DNA from: Geminocystis sp. NIES-3709
Lineage (GTDB): Bacteria; Cyanobacteriota; Cyanobacteriia; Cyanobacteriales; Cyanobacteriaceae
NCBI RefSeq assembly: GCF_001548115.1
Contig: NZ_AP014821.1
Span: 2,235,262 to 2,299,261, forward strand
DNA length: 64,000 bases
Direction: 5' to 3'
Position 1 is the first letter of the stretch. The number at the start of each line of letters is the position of its first letter. The position numbers were made by a program, and so were the translations under genes. Shown one piece after another: positions 55,132-64,000 of this stretch. The notes below the pieces were generated by a model that saw nothing but the letters and a program-made list of their open reading frames with translations, had not been told where the DNA came from and made no database searches.

Positions 55132-56346
55132 TTAAGAAGGATTTGAGGAAAGGGTGACATCTTTGAGAATACGAATATCTCCTTGATAACCAAAACTGCT
55201 TAAAATTCTTCCTGCCTCTTCATAGGTAACGGGTTTTTGCGGTTGAAACAGAGTAATATAACCAAATCCTCGTCTAACATTGGATTCTTCCCCATTTTGC
55301 CAATCGACATATAATTCTTGCCATGCTTGAGGAGTTATTTTGATGGCATCTTGAAACCCCCATGTTTCTTTTATAGTATCAAGAGTCGCACTAGGTAATT
55401 TTTGCCGAAAATCTAAGGGTACTTTCCATGTAATTAAATCTTCACGGGTAAGAGGTTTATCGGGATTAAATACGATCGAGGTACTATCCTGAGTTAAAGT
55501 AGAAGGTATTAAACCGGCTTCTGCTAAACCTTGAATAATAGCAAAATCGGGATCATTAGCGGGAATATCGGTGAAAATGGGCTTAATATTTGGAGTAGCA
55601 AGACGAATCAACTTGCTGTTAACATCAGCATAGATGAGATTATTAACTTTCACTAGCCAACGGGCATATTTTCGACGAGTAATTGACTGATGAGGGTTTA
55701 GTTTTTCAGTAGAAGGAATTATTTGTAATCTTACCAACTCATCAAGACTAGAAACTGAAGGATTTGTATTGGTAGAGGTAGAGGTAGTTGAATTATTGTC
55801 GGTGGGAGATGGGTTATTATTTGTTGGGAGTGGATTGTTATTATCTATCGTTATTGGTGTAGAATTTGGGGTATTTTTTTCATAGATGATAGTGAATTCA
55901 GTTTCATCACTACGGGGAGTTAAAGACAGTTTAAAAGATTCGTTGCTTTCTGGTTTTGTGGCAACAATTAAATTTTCTTCTGCTTGGGATATAGTCCATT
56001 TTTGGGCTGTTAACTGTTGTTGATAGAACTCTATAATTAAGTTTAGCGGATCGATCGAAGTCCATACCGTTTGTTTTCCATCTACACTAATTAATTTAGC
56101 CTGACTATAGATAGGAATTTCTTTAGGAAAATTATCGGGAAGTTTTACTTCCGTAGGGTTAGTAATGGTATTAGGAGGATTATTGTTAGTAGGTGGATTT
56201 GTATTAGAAGTGGTAGATTTAAGTTGAGGATTAGGAGAAAAACGAGATTCTAAGGCTTTATTTCCACTACAACCGTTAACAACAAGGATTAAAAAAAATA
56301 AGGAAAAATAACGTAATAAAAACATCAACAATATTAACACCACCAA
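55132..56346 (-). CDS. SLH-domain lipoprotein
   Basis: 404 residues. N-terminal membrane segment ending in a lipobox (LILVVNGC, Cys26 from the first Met, or Cys19 from the second). Next is a Thr/Asn/Pro-rich linker, a ~120-residue alpha/beta unit (LISVDGKQTVWTSIDPLNLI, EFYQQQLTAQKWTISQAEEN) and another low-complexity linker rich in TNNNP. The last ~200 residues hold S-layer homology-like modules (ITRRKYARWLVKVNNLIYAD, AIIQGLAEAGLIPSTLTQDS, KPVTYEEAGRILSSFGYQGD). Probably tethered to the outer membrane or peptidoglycan. No function known. Confidence 0.82.
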   Translation of the reverse strand: MVVLILLMFLLRYFSLFFLILVVNGCSGNKALESRFSPNPQLKSTTSNTNPPTNNNPPNTITNPTEVKLPDNFPKEIPIYSQAKLISVDGKQTVWTSIDPLNLIIEFYQQQLTAQKWTISQAEENLIVATKPESNESFKLSLTPRSDETEFTIIYEKNTPNSTPITIDNNNPLPTNNNPSPTDNNSTTSTSTNTNPSVSSLDELVRLQIIPSTEKLNPHQSITRRKYARWLVKVNNLIYADVNSKLIRLATPNIKPIFTDIPANDPDFAIIQGLAEAGLIPSTLTQDSTSIVFNPDKPLTREDLITWKVPLDFRQKLPSATLDTIKETWGFQDAIKITPQAWQELYVDWQNGEESNVRRGFGYITLFQPQKPVTYEEAGRILSSFGYQGDIRILKDVTLSSNPS

Positions 56347-56600
56347 AAGTCAAATTATTAAGGATCATGAGTAATTAGCCATTTATCTTTAATTAAAACA
56401 TTTTTCATTGCTTGATTTGATGAACTGCATTTCTAGCCAAATTTATTTTTCAATTATTTTTTACTATTGTTCAATGGTATCACGAACTATCTAAAAATTA
56501 GGGATTCGATCGAAAAGGATTAAACTACTACAAAGATAAATTATTCTAATCAACAAAACATAGGGTAAAATTAATCTCATTGGCACTTATTGAACAGATT

Positions 56601-57125
56601 ATGTTTAAATTTCTCAAACAAGTAACCGATTACGCCAAAGGAAGCGTAGAAGCTGCGAAGTATATTGGACAAGGATTTGCCGTAACTTTTGATCACATGA
56701 GTCGTCGCCCTGTGACGGTACAATATCCCTATGAAAAACTCATTCCCTCCGAAAGATTTAGGGGGAGAATCCATTTTGAATTTGACAAATGTATCGCCTG
56801 TGAAGTCTGCGTGAGAGTTTGTCCTATTAACTTACCTGTAGTTGATTGGGAATTTAATAAAGCAGTCAAAAAGAAAGAATTAAAACACTATAGTATTGAC
56901 TTTGGGGTTTGTATTTTCTGCGGTAACTGTGTAGAATATTGTCCCACTAACTGTTTATCCATGACGGAAGAATATGAGTTAGCCGCTTACGATCGACATG
57001 ATTTAAACTATGATAGCGTAGCCTTGGGCCGACTACCGACAAAAGTGACCGAAGATCCAATGGTAACACCCTTGAGAGAGTTAGGATACTTACCAAAAGG
57101 AATTATTGAACCTCACTCTAAGTAG
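56601..57125 (+). CDS. ndhI: NDH-1 subunit NdhI
   Basis: 174 residues from the ATG at 56601; the upstream TTG at 56580 is unlikely. The membrane-anchoring N-terminal helix [20 protein letters not shown] is followed by two ferredoxin-like [4Fe-4S] motifs, [12 protein letters not shown] and [12 protein letters not shown]. It transfers electrons in the peripheral arm of the photosynthetic NDH-1 complex. ndhG and ndhE follow, but ndhA, normally directly upstream in this operon, is not present. Confidence 0.97.
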   Translation: MFKFLKQVTDYAKGSVEAAKYIGQGFAVTFDHMSRRPVTVQYPYEKLIPSERFRGRIHFEFDKCIACEVCVRVCPINLPVVDWEFNKAVKKKELKHYSIDFGVCIFCGNCVEYCPTNCLSMTEEYELAAYDRHDLNYDSVALGRLPTKVTEDPMVTPLRELGYLPKGIIEPHSK

Positions 57126-57256
57126 TTTTATGCACTTCATCTGTTGATGAATGTAAGGAGGAGAAGAAAGGGAAAAACAAAATTAACTCTTTTACCTTTT
57201 GCCTCACTTCTATAAAAAGTCAATCATAAAGAATTATAAAAATTAGGTTATACATC

Positions 57257-57865
57257 GTGGAAATATCACAAAGTGTTCAATTTATAGCCTTCGTTATCCT
57301 TTCGGTTTTAATGATTGGTACAGCGTTAGGTGTGGTTTTACTGGATAATATTGTTTACTCAGCTTTCCTTTTGGGGGGCGTTTTTATGAGTATCTCAGGC
57401 TTGTATATTCTTCTCAATGCTGATTTTGTCGCTGCCGCCCAAATTTTAGTTTATGTGGGTGCGGTAAATGTACTTATTTTATTTGCCATTATGTTGGTTA
57501 ATAAAACAGAAATTTTCCAAAAAGTTAAGGGTAGATTAATTCGTCAAATCTCCACTGGTTTAGTTTGCTTTGGATTATTCGCTTTATTGGGTACTATGGT
57601 TTTAGTTACTCCTTGGCAATTGTCGAGCATTTCCCCTGGTGTTATCGAAAATACGATCGTTACTATGGGTAAACATTTCTTTAGTGACTTTCTCTTACCG
57701 TTTGAAATTGCCTCTGTGTTATTATTAATGGCAATGGTAGGTGCAATTATTTTAGCTCGTAGAGATTTTATTCCCGAAGCCAAACAAACCAGAGAAATTT
57801 ATACAACTTCTCTTACTCTTCCTGAAAAACCCAGAGATTTAATTTCTACGGGAAATGATAATTAA
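57257..57865 (+). CDS. ndhG: NDH-1 subunit NdhG
   Basis: 202 residues, GTG start at 57257. Five membrane helices with conserved VFMSISGLYILLNADFVAAA and QILVYVGAVNVLILFAIMLV, and IASVLLLMAMVGAIILARRD near the end. It is a membrane subunit of the photosynthetic NDH-1 complex. ndhI lies 131 bp upstream and ndhE 153 bp downstream, consistent with an operon despite spacers. Confidence 0.95.
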   Translation: MEISQSVQFIAFVILSVLMIGTALGVVLLDNIVYSAFLLGGVFMSISGLYILLNADFVAAAQILVYVGAVNVLILFAIMLVNKTEIFQKVKGRLIRQISTGLVCFGLFALLGTMVLVTPWQLSSISPGVIENTIVTMGKHFFSDFLLPFEIASVLLLMAMVGAIILARRDFIPEAKQTREIYTTSLTLPEKPRDLISTGNDN

Positions 57866-58018
57866 TCATTAGGTGTTAGGTTTTAGGTTTTAATCAATTA
57901 CCCACATAGAAATAAATTTCAATGGTAACAGCACAAGTCTGCTGAAGCGACTAAATCATTACTTATTATTTACTTTATTAAATGCGTCCTAGCTTACAAG
58001 ATTTTTTTTTGATAAATT

Positions 58019-58330
58019 ATGGAAATACAATTACAATACTTTTTACTTTTAGCGGCAGCTTTATTCTGTATCGGCATCTATGGTTTAATTACCAGTCGTA
58101 ACGCTGTACGAGTTTTAATGTCGATCGAATTATTACTTAATGCTGTTAATCTTAATTTAATGGGATTTTCTAACTTTTTAGATCCGGGAGAAATTAAAGG
58201 ACAAGTATTTGCGGTATTTGTCATTACCATTGCGGCGGCAGAAGCAGCAGTCGGTTTAGCCATTATTTTAGCTATTTATCGCAACCGTGACACTATTGAT
58301 ATGGAGCGTTTTAACTTGCTTAAATGGTAA
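58019..58330 (+). CDS. ndhE: NDH-1 subunit NdhE
   Basis: 103 residues. [20 protein letters not shown] then [20 protein letters not shown] and [20 protein letters not shown], with the conserved Glu residues of the K-subunit family (NuoK/NdhE) used in proton pumping, and a tail [16 protein letters not shown] typical of NdhE. The 153-bp spacer after ndhG contains heptameric AGGTGTTAGG-type repeats. Confidence 0.97.
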   Translation: MEIQLQYFLLLAAALFCIGIYGLITSRNAVRVLMSIELLLNAVNLNLMGFSNFLDPGEIKGQVFAVFVITIAAAEAAVGLAIILAIYRNRDTIDMERFNLLKW

Positions 58331-58375
58331 TAAATAATTAGGAATGAGTAATTAGGAATAAGGAATTAATAATCA

Positions 58376-58951
58376 ATGATTAAAAATATTTTTAAATATA
58401 AAATTTATAGATTTTTATTAGTTTTATTTACCTACTTTTTTTATGAAATAGTTAGTATAAAATACAATCAAAATCTTTTTATATCGGAAGTTTTAGCCGA
58501 AGAAATTAGTTTTTTTCGAACTTCTCCTCGTTTAGTTCGATCGAATGCAGTCTTTAAAATGCCCGATGTAATTTCTACTTATATTTTTGAGATAGAAATA
58601 CCTGAAAATGCAGACAATAATCTTAATAAAGTCGTTATCAATCAACAAATAAACCTAGAAACAATCACTTTTTTTCCTGAAGATAGTAGCGCTTTTATTA
58701 TTAACGGAAAAGAAAGTTTAATTGACACTGATTTTACCCTAAATACTGATGGTAAAAATGAGATTATAGTTGACTTATTACAACCAGTAAAAGCGGGAGA
58801 AAAACTGAAATTGGCAATCAAAGCACGTAACCCTCTTTACGGAGGAATTTATCAATTTGGTATCACTGTTTATCCTCAAGGTGATAATCCTCAGAGTTTG
58901 TATTTAGGTAACGCCAGATTTTCTTTTGATATGCGCGGTGGTAGATTTTAG
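58376..58951 (+). CDS. DUF2808-domain exported protein
   Basis: 191 residues. Signal peptide (FLLVLFTYFFYEIVSIKYNQ region). The mature part matches the DUF2808 family: ISFFRTSPRLVRSNAVFKMP, YIFEIEIPENADNNLNKVVI, VVINQQINLETITFFPEDSS and LAIKARNPLYGGIYQFGITV, ending LYLGNARFSFDMRGG. The family is widespread in cyanobacteria and without a known function. Only 45 bp separate it from ndhE, so co-transcription is possible, but the functional link is unclear. Confidence 0.9.
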   Translation: MIKNIFKYKIYRFLLVLFTYFFYEIVSIKYNQNLFISEVLAEEISFFRTSPRLVRSNAVFKMPDVISTYIFEIEIPENADNNLNKVVINQQINLETITFFPEDSSAFIINGKESLIDTDFTLNTDGKNEIIVDLLQPVKAGEKLKLAIKARNPLYGGIYQFGITVYPQGDNPQSLYLGNARFSFDMRGGRF

Positions 58952-59095
58952 CTAATATTGGAAAGAAAACCAAAGATTGGAATTTATCTATATAGAATTC
59001 GGAGAGCCAATTTTACGGTGTTATACTAATAGTAAAATATCAGGATTAATTATGACGATCGAATATGACTGATTATCTCCCCTTGAGATGGATTT

Positions 59096-59389
59096 TTACG
59101 CTTTTTCGGACTCAATGCCTAACTCCTGTTTTAATTCTGCGATGGTTTGAGGGGAGGCTTCTGATTCATTACTCCATTCTAAAGCTCGAAAGATTCTTTT
59201 GGCGTTTTCTGGCGATCGAAGTAGATAAATCGATTCTAAGAGACTAGAAAGCTCATTTTCAGCGATTAAAGCAACATTTTTGCCATTACGCTGTTTGATG
59301 ACGACTATTTCACTGTGATCATGAACCTGGTCTAAAATACTAGCTAAATTCGATCGAAGGTGGGAATAACTGGTATCTGTACTAAGCAT
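59096..59389 (-). CDS. Phd/YefM-type antitoxin, apparently orphan
   Basis: 97 residues. TSYSHLRSNLASILDQVHDH then SEIVVIKQRNGKNVALIAEN and ELSSLLESIYLLRSPENAKR match YefM/Phd antitoxins, with the usual N-terminal DNA-binding fold and C-terminal toxin-neutralising tail. A RelE/YoeB toxin normally follows immediately downstream, but the 59095-58952 stretch on this strand has no full toxin, only a short KNPSQG-like trace I could not confirm. It may act in trans or regulate another operon. Confidence 0.85.
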   Translation of the reverse strand: MLSTDTSYSHLRSNLASILDQVHDHSEIVVIKQRNGKNVALIAENELSSLLESIYLLRSPENAKRIFRALEWSNESEASPQTIAELKQELGIESEKA

Positions 59390-59599
59390 GAGTTAATTAA
59401 AGGTGAATTGTACAGTTATTACAGTTATATTGTACGTTTTTTTCAAAGGCAAAAAATAAAATTTAGTTTATTAATGATAAAATTTTTTATTATTTTTAAA
59501 TATGTTACAGATGATTTGGGGACTACTATATCAGATCATTTTTCGTTTAATATTTTTTAAAATAAAATTAATTACTTATCTATAACACTATGTTCTTTT

Positions 59600-60961
59600 A
59601 TGGCTAAATCTCAATTTCGTAGTCGTTGCGAAAGAATCCAAATCGGCAAATCCCTTCGAGATCAAATACCCCGGGAAAGTCATGGAATATGGCAACCTCC
59701 AGTTGATCGTCGTAACCCTATTGATATTCTGGAAGAATCTAATCTCGATCGACTTTCTGAATTAGTACCCATACGCTACGGAAGAATGTTACGAAGTCCT
59801 TTTACTTTCTTAAGAGGTTCAGCTTCTTTGATGGCTTATGATTTTTCGACCTTACCAAATATCGGTGTAGAAGTACAAGCCTGTGGTGATTGTCACCTGT
59901 TAAATTTTGGTCTGTTTGCCACTCCTGAGCGTAATTTAGTATTTGATCTTAATGATTTTGATGAAACTCATCCAGCACCTTGGGAATGGGATTTAAAACG
60001 CTTGGTAGTTAGTTTTGTTATCGCAGGTAGAGACAATGATTTTGCCGATGAAGATAATCGAGAAGTAGTACATCATTGCGTTAAATCCTATCGGGAACAT
60101 TTACGAGAGTATTCAAACATGAATCCTTTGGAAGTGTGGTACAGTCGTTTGGATATGGATAGAATTATTGAAGAATCCCCTGATGCAAAAGCTAAAAAAG
60201 CAAAAGAAGAATTAGCCGAAAAAGCTCGTAAACGAATTAACGAAAATATTTTTCCCAAAATTACTACCATGGTAGGAGGGCAACATCGTTTTGTTGAGCA
60301 ACCCCCTGTTTTATTTCATCCCGCCCAAGAAGATTTTGATACCATTGCTCAAGAAGCCTTAGAAGAATACCGTCAATCTTTATCTGATGAGCGTTTAGTA
60401 TTGTTCGATCGTTATCAATTACAAGATACCGCCATAAAAGTCGTTGGTATTGGTAGTGTTGGCACAAGATGTCTTGTATCCTTGTTTTTTTCCGAAGATA
60501 ATCACCCTTTGATTTTACAAATAAAGGAGGCTCGAAAGTCAGTTTTAGAACCTTATACCCAAAAAAGTATCTATGAAAATCAAGGAGAAAGAGTTGTTAT
60601 GGGGCAAAGATTAATGCAGTCTTCCAGTGATATTTTTCTCGGTTGGTTTCGAGGACGTAGCGGGTGCGATTATTATGTACGACAATTAAGAGATATGAAA
60701 ATCTCCATCCCTCTTGATGGATATACCTTAGAGCAAATGAAAAATTATGCTTTTTATTGTGGTTTAACTTTGGCTCGTGCGCACGCAAAATCAGGAGATA
60801 GTGCCACCATTAGTGGTTATTTAGGTAAAGGAACAAAATTCGATCGAGCTATGGGCAATTTTGCGATTTCTTATGCCAATCAAGTAGAAGAAGACTATAA
60901 TCTTCTCGTGAAAGCAGTTAAAACCAACAAATTACAGGCAATGATCGAAGACGACTTATAA
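59600..60961 (+). CDS. DUF2252-domain protein
   Basis: 453 residues, the usual size. Motifs of the family are RYGRMLRSPFTFLRGSASLM, GDCHLLNFGLFATPERNLVF, DLNDFDETHPAPWEWDLKRL and VVGIGSVGTRCLVSLFFSED. Further on are GWFRGRSGCDYYVRQLRDMK and ARAHAKSGDSATISGYLGKG. The fold is kinase-like and the G-D-x-H-x-x-N and D-x-N-D-F-D residues suggest a phosphotransferase-type active site. No substrate is known. It ends 35 bp before dndD, so co-transcription is possible. Confidence 0.92.
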   Translation: MAKSQFRSRCERIQIGKSLRDQIPRESHGIWQPPVDRRNPIDILEESNLDRLSELVPIRYGRMLRSPFTFLRGSASLMAYDFSTLPNIGVEVQACGDCHLLNFGLFATPERNLVFDLNDFDETHPAPWEWDLKRLVVSFVIAGRDNDFADEDNREVVHHCVKSYREHLREYSNMNPLEVWYSRLDMDRIIEESPDAKAKKAKEELAEKARKRINENIFPKITTMVGGQHRFVEQPPVLFHPAQEDFDTIAQEALEEYRQSLSDERLVLFDRYQLQDTAIKVVGIGSVGTRCLVSLFFSEDNHPLILQIKEARKSVLEPYTQKSIYENQGERVVMGQRLMQSSSDIFLGWFRGRSGCDYYVRQLRDMKISIPLDGYTLEQMKNYAFYCGLTLARAHAKSGDSATISGYLGKGTKFDRAMGNFAISYANQVEEDYNLLVKAVKTNKLQAMIEDDL

Positions 60962-60996
60962 TTATATGGGGAATTAATAAATGTAAAAAAAAATTG

Positions 60997-62979
60997 ATGA
61001 TCACTTTTAAAGAATTATTACTAGAAAATTTTGGACCTTATAAGGGTAAAAACAAAATTAATTTAGTCTCCAACAATCCTGATAATAAAAGCCCGATCGT
61101 GCTTTTTGGTGCTATGAATGGTGGCGGAAAAACTACCTTAATGGATGCCATTAGATTAGCCCTTTATGGGAAACGATCGACTTTTTCTAAACGGGAAAAT
61201 TTAAGTTATAATGACTATTTAATTCAGTGCATTAATAATAAAATTGACTTAGGAGAAAAAACTAGAATAGAATTAACTTTTGAACATATAGTTAATGATC
61301 AATGGACAGAATTAAAAATAGTTCGTCATTGGGATCAAAATGTGAGAGAAGGGAATGATAATTTAGGAATTATTGAGGGTGAATTTCCAGATGTCAACTT
61401 AACAGAAAACTGGGAAGAATATATCGAAAATTTTTTACCATTAGGGATCTCTAATTTATTTTTATTTGATGGTGAACAAGTCAAAGAATTAGCCGAACAA
61501 GATGAGCCAACTAATGATGTTAAAAAGGCAATGAAATCTTTATTAGGCTTAGAGTTAGCAACTCAATTAATAACTGATTTAGATGTTTTAATCAATCGAA
61601 AACAAAAAGATATAGATAGTAAAGCTAAAGAAGAAAACTTAGCCAATATTGAAGCAGAATTATCTCAGTTAGAGAAAGATAAAAATATTTTATTGGAAGA
61701 ATTAGACCTAGAAGAAAAAAAATTAAAATTGGCGAATAAAAACCATAACGAAGCATCAAAAAATCTTCGAGATATAGGCAGTAAAATAGCTGTTGAAAAA
61801 GAAAAATTAAGAGCAGAAAAACAGTTTTTAGAAACGACAATAGAAGATATTAATATAGATTTAATTCATTTAGCAACCCAAACAACTCCCCTCGGCTTAA
61901 TTCCTAACTTATTGACTAATTTAACCTTCCAAATTGAGAAAGAATCAAAGTTAATACAAATTAAAAATTCTCAAGAATTATGGGAAGAAAAAGATCAAAA
62001 ATTATTAGATTTTATTCAAACTTTAGATATTGACAATAATAAATTTATTCAAATAAAAATATTTTTAAATAAGGAAAATTTTTTATTAAATAATCAACTT
62101 GAAAATGAAAATATTTATTTAGAAGCAGAAGAAAATACTTTGGCGAACTTAAATAATATTATTCATAATTTACTCCCTTTTCAGCAAAATCAAGTTAAAG
62201 AAAATATAGTTAAACTTACTCAATTAGAAAAACAATTAATTTCGATCGAGCAAAAAATATTAATTGTTAATTCACCCCAAGAATATCAACAATTAGAAGA
62301 TAAATATAAACAGACAGAAAAAGCATTAGTTAAGATAAAAAGTAGGTGTGAAACTATCAAAAAAACTTTAACTGCTGTCGAGAAAAAAATAAATGATGTG
62401 AGAAAAAAATTAAGCCATTATGGAGAAGATAATATCAAACAAGAACAGGCTAAACATATCGCAGAATTAATGCCAAAAGTTAAACAAACTTTAAGTTTAT
62501 TTCAACAAAAATTAACCCTAAGAAAGTTAAACAAATTAGAATCAGAAGTTACTAACTGTTTTCGTTATTTACTTCATAAATCTAACTTTGTGGGAAAAGT
62601 CGTTATTTCCGCCGAAACTTTTGCTTTAAGTTTATACGATAATAATGGTTTATTGTTATCAAAAAATCGTCTATCAGCAGGGGAAAAACAACTCTTAGCT
62701 ATCGCTTTATTATGGGGATTGGCAAGGGTTTCTGAGAAAAATTTACCGGTAGCTATTGATACTCCTTTAGGACGTTTAGATTCATCCCATCGTTATAATT
62801 TAATCGATCGTTATTTTCCCACAGCTTCTCACCAAGTTATTTTACTTTCTACAGATACAGAAATAGGAGAAATAGAAGTAAATTTATTAAGAAAAAAAGA
62901 AGCGATCACCCTTGAATATTTATTAGATTATAATAGTAAAATGAATCAAACTACCGTTAAATCTGGTTATTTTTGGTAA
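60997..62979 (+). CDS. dndD: DNA phosphorothioation-associated ATPase DndD
   Basis: 660 residues from the ATG at 60997 (a TTG codon directly before it also keeps the frame open). SMC/Rad50-like ATPase. The N-terminal ATP lobe is LLLENFGPYKGKNKINLV with Walker A GAMNGGGKT at 38-46 and the DndD-typical TTLMDAIRLALYGKR. A long coiled coil of ~350 residues follows, then the signature LSAGEKQ at 559-565, Walker B LPVAID ending at 588, the D-loop TPLGRLD and IGEIEVNLL near the end. No zinc-hook CxxC is seen. DndD works with DndC, DndE and others to replace a non-bridging oxygen with sulfur in DNA; none of those partners is here. Confidence 0.93.
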   Translation: MITFKELLLENFGPYKGKNKINLVSNNPDNKSPIVLFGAMNGGGKTTLMDAIRLALYGKRSTFSKRENLSYNDYLIQCINNKIDLGEKTRIELTFEHIVNDQWTELKIVRHWDQNVREGNDNLGIIEGEFPDVNLTENWEEYIENFLPLGISNLFLFDGEQVKELAEQDEPTNDVKKAMKSLLGLELATQLITDLDVLINRKQKDIDSKAKEENLANIEAELSQLEKDKNILLEELDLEEKKLKLANKNHNEASKNLRDIGSKIAVEKEKLRAEKQFLETTIEDINIDLIHLATQTTPLGLIPNLLTNLTFQIEKESKLIQIKNSQELWEEKDQKLLDFIQTLDIDNNKFIQIKIFLNKENFLLNNQLENENIYLEAEENTLANLNNIIHNLLPFQQNQVKENIVKLTQLEKQLISIEQKILIVNSPQEYQQLEDKYKQTEKALVKIKSRCETIKKTLTAVEKKINDVRKKLSHYGEDNIKQEQAKHIAELMPKVKQTLSLFQQKLTLRKLNKLESEVTNCFRYLLHKSNFVGKVVISAETFALSLYDNNGLLLSKNRLSAGEKQLLAIALLWGLARVSEKNLPVAIDTPLGRLDSSHRYNLIDRYFPTASHQVILLSTDTEIGEIEVNLLRKKEAITLEYLLDYNSKMNQTTVKSGYFW

Positions 62980-63652
62980 GAGATTTAGCTAAATCTTCCG
63001 TTAAAAGAAAACTACTTTCTCTGATAGATTTACCATGATAATTTTTCACCGTTAAACACTCCCCAATTTTCACCGAAACACTGCAACCTCTTTGGGGAAT
63101 TGGTTCACTATATTTAACAGTTAAAGGTAAAATTTTTACTTCTACTTCTGGCTTGGCAGTTTCCACTTCTAATGCAATTTTAGCAACACCTCTTTTTAAG
63201 GTTTGTACATCATCTGTACGATATATATTTCCTTCGGGAAAAATTACCACCATTTCCCCTTGACATAACAAATCAAAACTATGACGTAAACTGTCCATCC
63301 CAGGACGATCGGTATTAACCTCAAATCCCCCCAAACGTTTGATAAACCAACCTTGTAGCCCCTTCATTTCGTTGGCTGATACCATAAAATGAGGATTCCT
63401 ACCACTGACTAATTTTCCAGTAGCATATGGAACTATTAGTGCATCCCAACGAGAGCGATGAGTTGGTGCAATAATTACAGCACCAGTTTTTGGTACATTT
63501 TCTTGCCCTGTGATTTCAATTTTTTTGAAGAAGAAAGGAAATAGGAATCTTGTGGCTAAAGGATAAACTAATTTGATTAACCAAGGAGAGATATGAGAAG
63601 TAATCTGACTTTCGTGATGATAAATTTGTGGTTGAACTGATGATGTGTTCAT
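62957..63652 (-). CDS. PlsC-type 1-acyl-glycerol-3-phosphate acyltransferase family protein
   Basis: 231 residues. The acyltransferase motif HRSRWD (His65, Asp70) is followed by MVSANEMKGLQGWFIKRLGG and FPEGNIYRT with the glycerol-phosphate-binding residues. Lipid acyltransferase function is likely, probably phosphatidic acid synthesis, though the family has many specificities. The 3' end overlaps the convergent 3' end of dndD by 23 bp. Confidence 0.88.
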   Translation of the reverse strand: MNTSSVQPQIYHHESQITSHISPWLIKLVYPLATRFLFPFFFKKIEITGQENVPKTGAVIIAPTHRSRWDALIVPYATGKLVSGRNPHFMVSANEMKGLQGWFIKRLGGFEVNTDRPGMDSLRHSFDLLCQGEMVVIFPEGNIYRTDDVQTLKRGVAKIALEVETAKPEVEVKILPLTVKYSEPIPQRGCSVSVKIGECLTVKNYHGKSIRESSFLLTEDLAKSLTKNNQI

Positions 63653-63885
63653 AATCTTTAGTTTTCATCGATATTTACTATATCTCTAGGTTAAAACTAT
63701 TTTCCCATTAAATTAAGCTCGATCGTGCCACTTTGCCATCCTTCACAATGATATTTTTGATAATTAGAGTTTTAGATGAAATCTTTGTAAATTTCTGACT
63801 ATTCATTATTACTTAATCATTACAGTAACAGGTTATTGTAGAATAGGATAAACAATTTTTAGTAAGCACAAAGTATAAAAAAGTT

Positions 63886-64000
63886 ATGACACCTTCTTTA
63901 AGTAGTTTTTTATGGAGCTTAGTTTGGGGTGCTGCGATCGTAGTTATTCCCGCCACCATTGGCTTAATTGCCGTCAGTCAAGTGGATAAAATTCGCCGTT
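63886..64000 (+). CDS. psbX: Photosystem II protein PsbX (3' end outside window)
   Basis: The visible 38 residues [20 protein letters not shown] then [18 protein letters not shown] match PsbX, a single-helix PSII subunit of ~39 residues near cytochrome b559. The MTPSL..FL..L.WG..IVVIP pattern is highly conserved. The window ends 1 base into the next codon. Confidence 0.93.
   Translation, partial: MTPSLSSFLWSLVWGAAIVVIPATIGLIAVSQVDKIRR

Noticed and set aside
59065-59247. Plus-strand frame overlapping the antitoxin
   Set aside because: It lies antisense to the antitoxin coding sequence, which has clear family motifs; the plus-strand frame has none.
1-64000. CRISPR arrays or rRNA genes
   Set aside because: No regularly spaced direct repeats with unique spacers and no rRNA signature sequences were found on either strand; the only tandem repeats are short heptamers.

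Overview
The window comes from an AT-rich cyanobacterium. It carries photosystem II genes (psbN, psbH, psbX), NDH-1 subunits (ndhI-ndhG-ndhE), a CpcS/CpeS-type phycobilin lyase, a Ycf20-like protein, a cyanobacterial-type RNase E and DUF1816/DUF2808 proteins. It is also dense in CGATCG and GCGATCGC (HIP1-like) octamers. The base composition and gene set suggest a unicellular Chroococcales-type genome such as Geminocystis or Cyanobacterium; that placement is inference.

Layout. 1-12.8 kb is mostly chromosomal: a 3'-truncated EAL phosphodiesterase, a pentapeptide-repeat protein, an MscS channel, an Amt ammonium transporter with a clear terminator, a GT2 glycosyltransferase (possibly CruG), a SIMPL-domain protein, RNase E and glutaminase. 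12.9-17.3 kb is an insertion-sequence graveyard. A complete IS630 element sits inside the last codons of an IS701-type transposase gene, whose interrupted 3' end can be rebuilt across the insertion. The other side of the IS701 fragment abuts an ISY100-like element, followed by an ISKra4-type 3' fragment and a decayed third transposase. A short element with IS701-like ends lies beyond a GAF protein. 17.3-27.9 kb holds housekeeping genes (bioD, prs, aroC, psbN/psbH, tatA, a sugar kinase, glgC, a pirin, tRNA-Ser) interspersed with miniature inverted-repeat elements.

28-38.7 kb is the most distinctive block. A 1980-residue two-partner-secretion exoprotein with a duplicated secretion domain is divergent from its FhaC/ShlB-type outer-membrane transporter, and the transporter is followed at 66 bp by a signal-peptide-bearing TPR-CHAT protease. 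I propose these as a secretion/proteolysis module. 38.9-48.7 kb carries an M16 peptidase, a bilin lyase, a second near-identical ISY100-like copy in opposite orientation, an ABC-2 permease, YggT, Ycf20, a second pentapeptide-repeat paralogue, ThiS and a cyclophilin fused to repeats. 48.8-64 kb has a large multi-PAS hybrid histidine kinase, RlmB, an SLH lipoprotein, ndhI-G-E without an adjacent ndhA, an orphan antitoxin, a DUF2252 protein, a lone dndD (DNA phosphorothioation family), an acyltransferase and the start of psbX.

Several intergenic repeat families recur in the window: two full copies plus one fragment of a ~200 bp MITE, a ~100 bp repeat near 7.2 and 34.0 kb, and heptameric tandem repeats. 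No CRISPR array or rRNA was seen. All identifications are by reading translated motifs; no database search was run.
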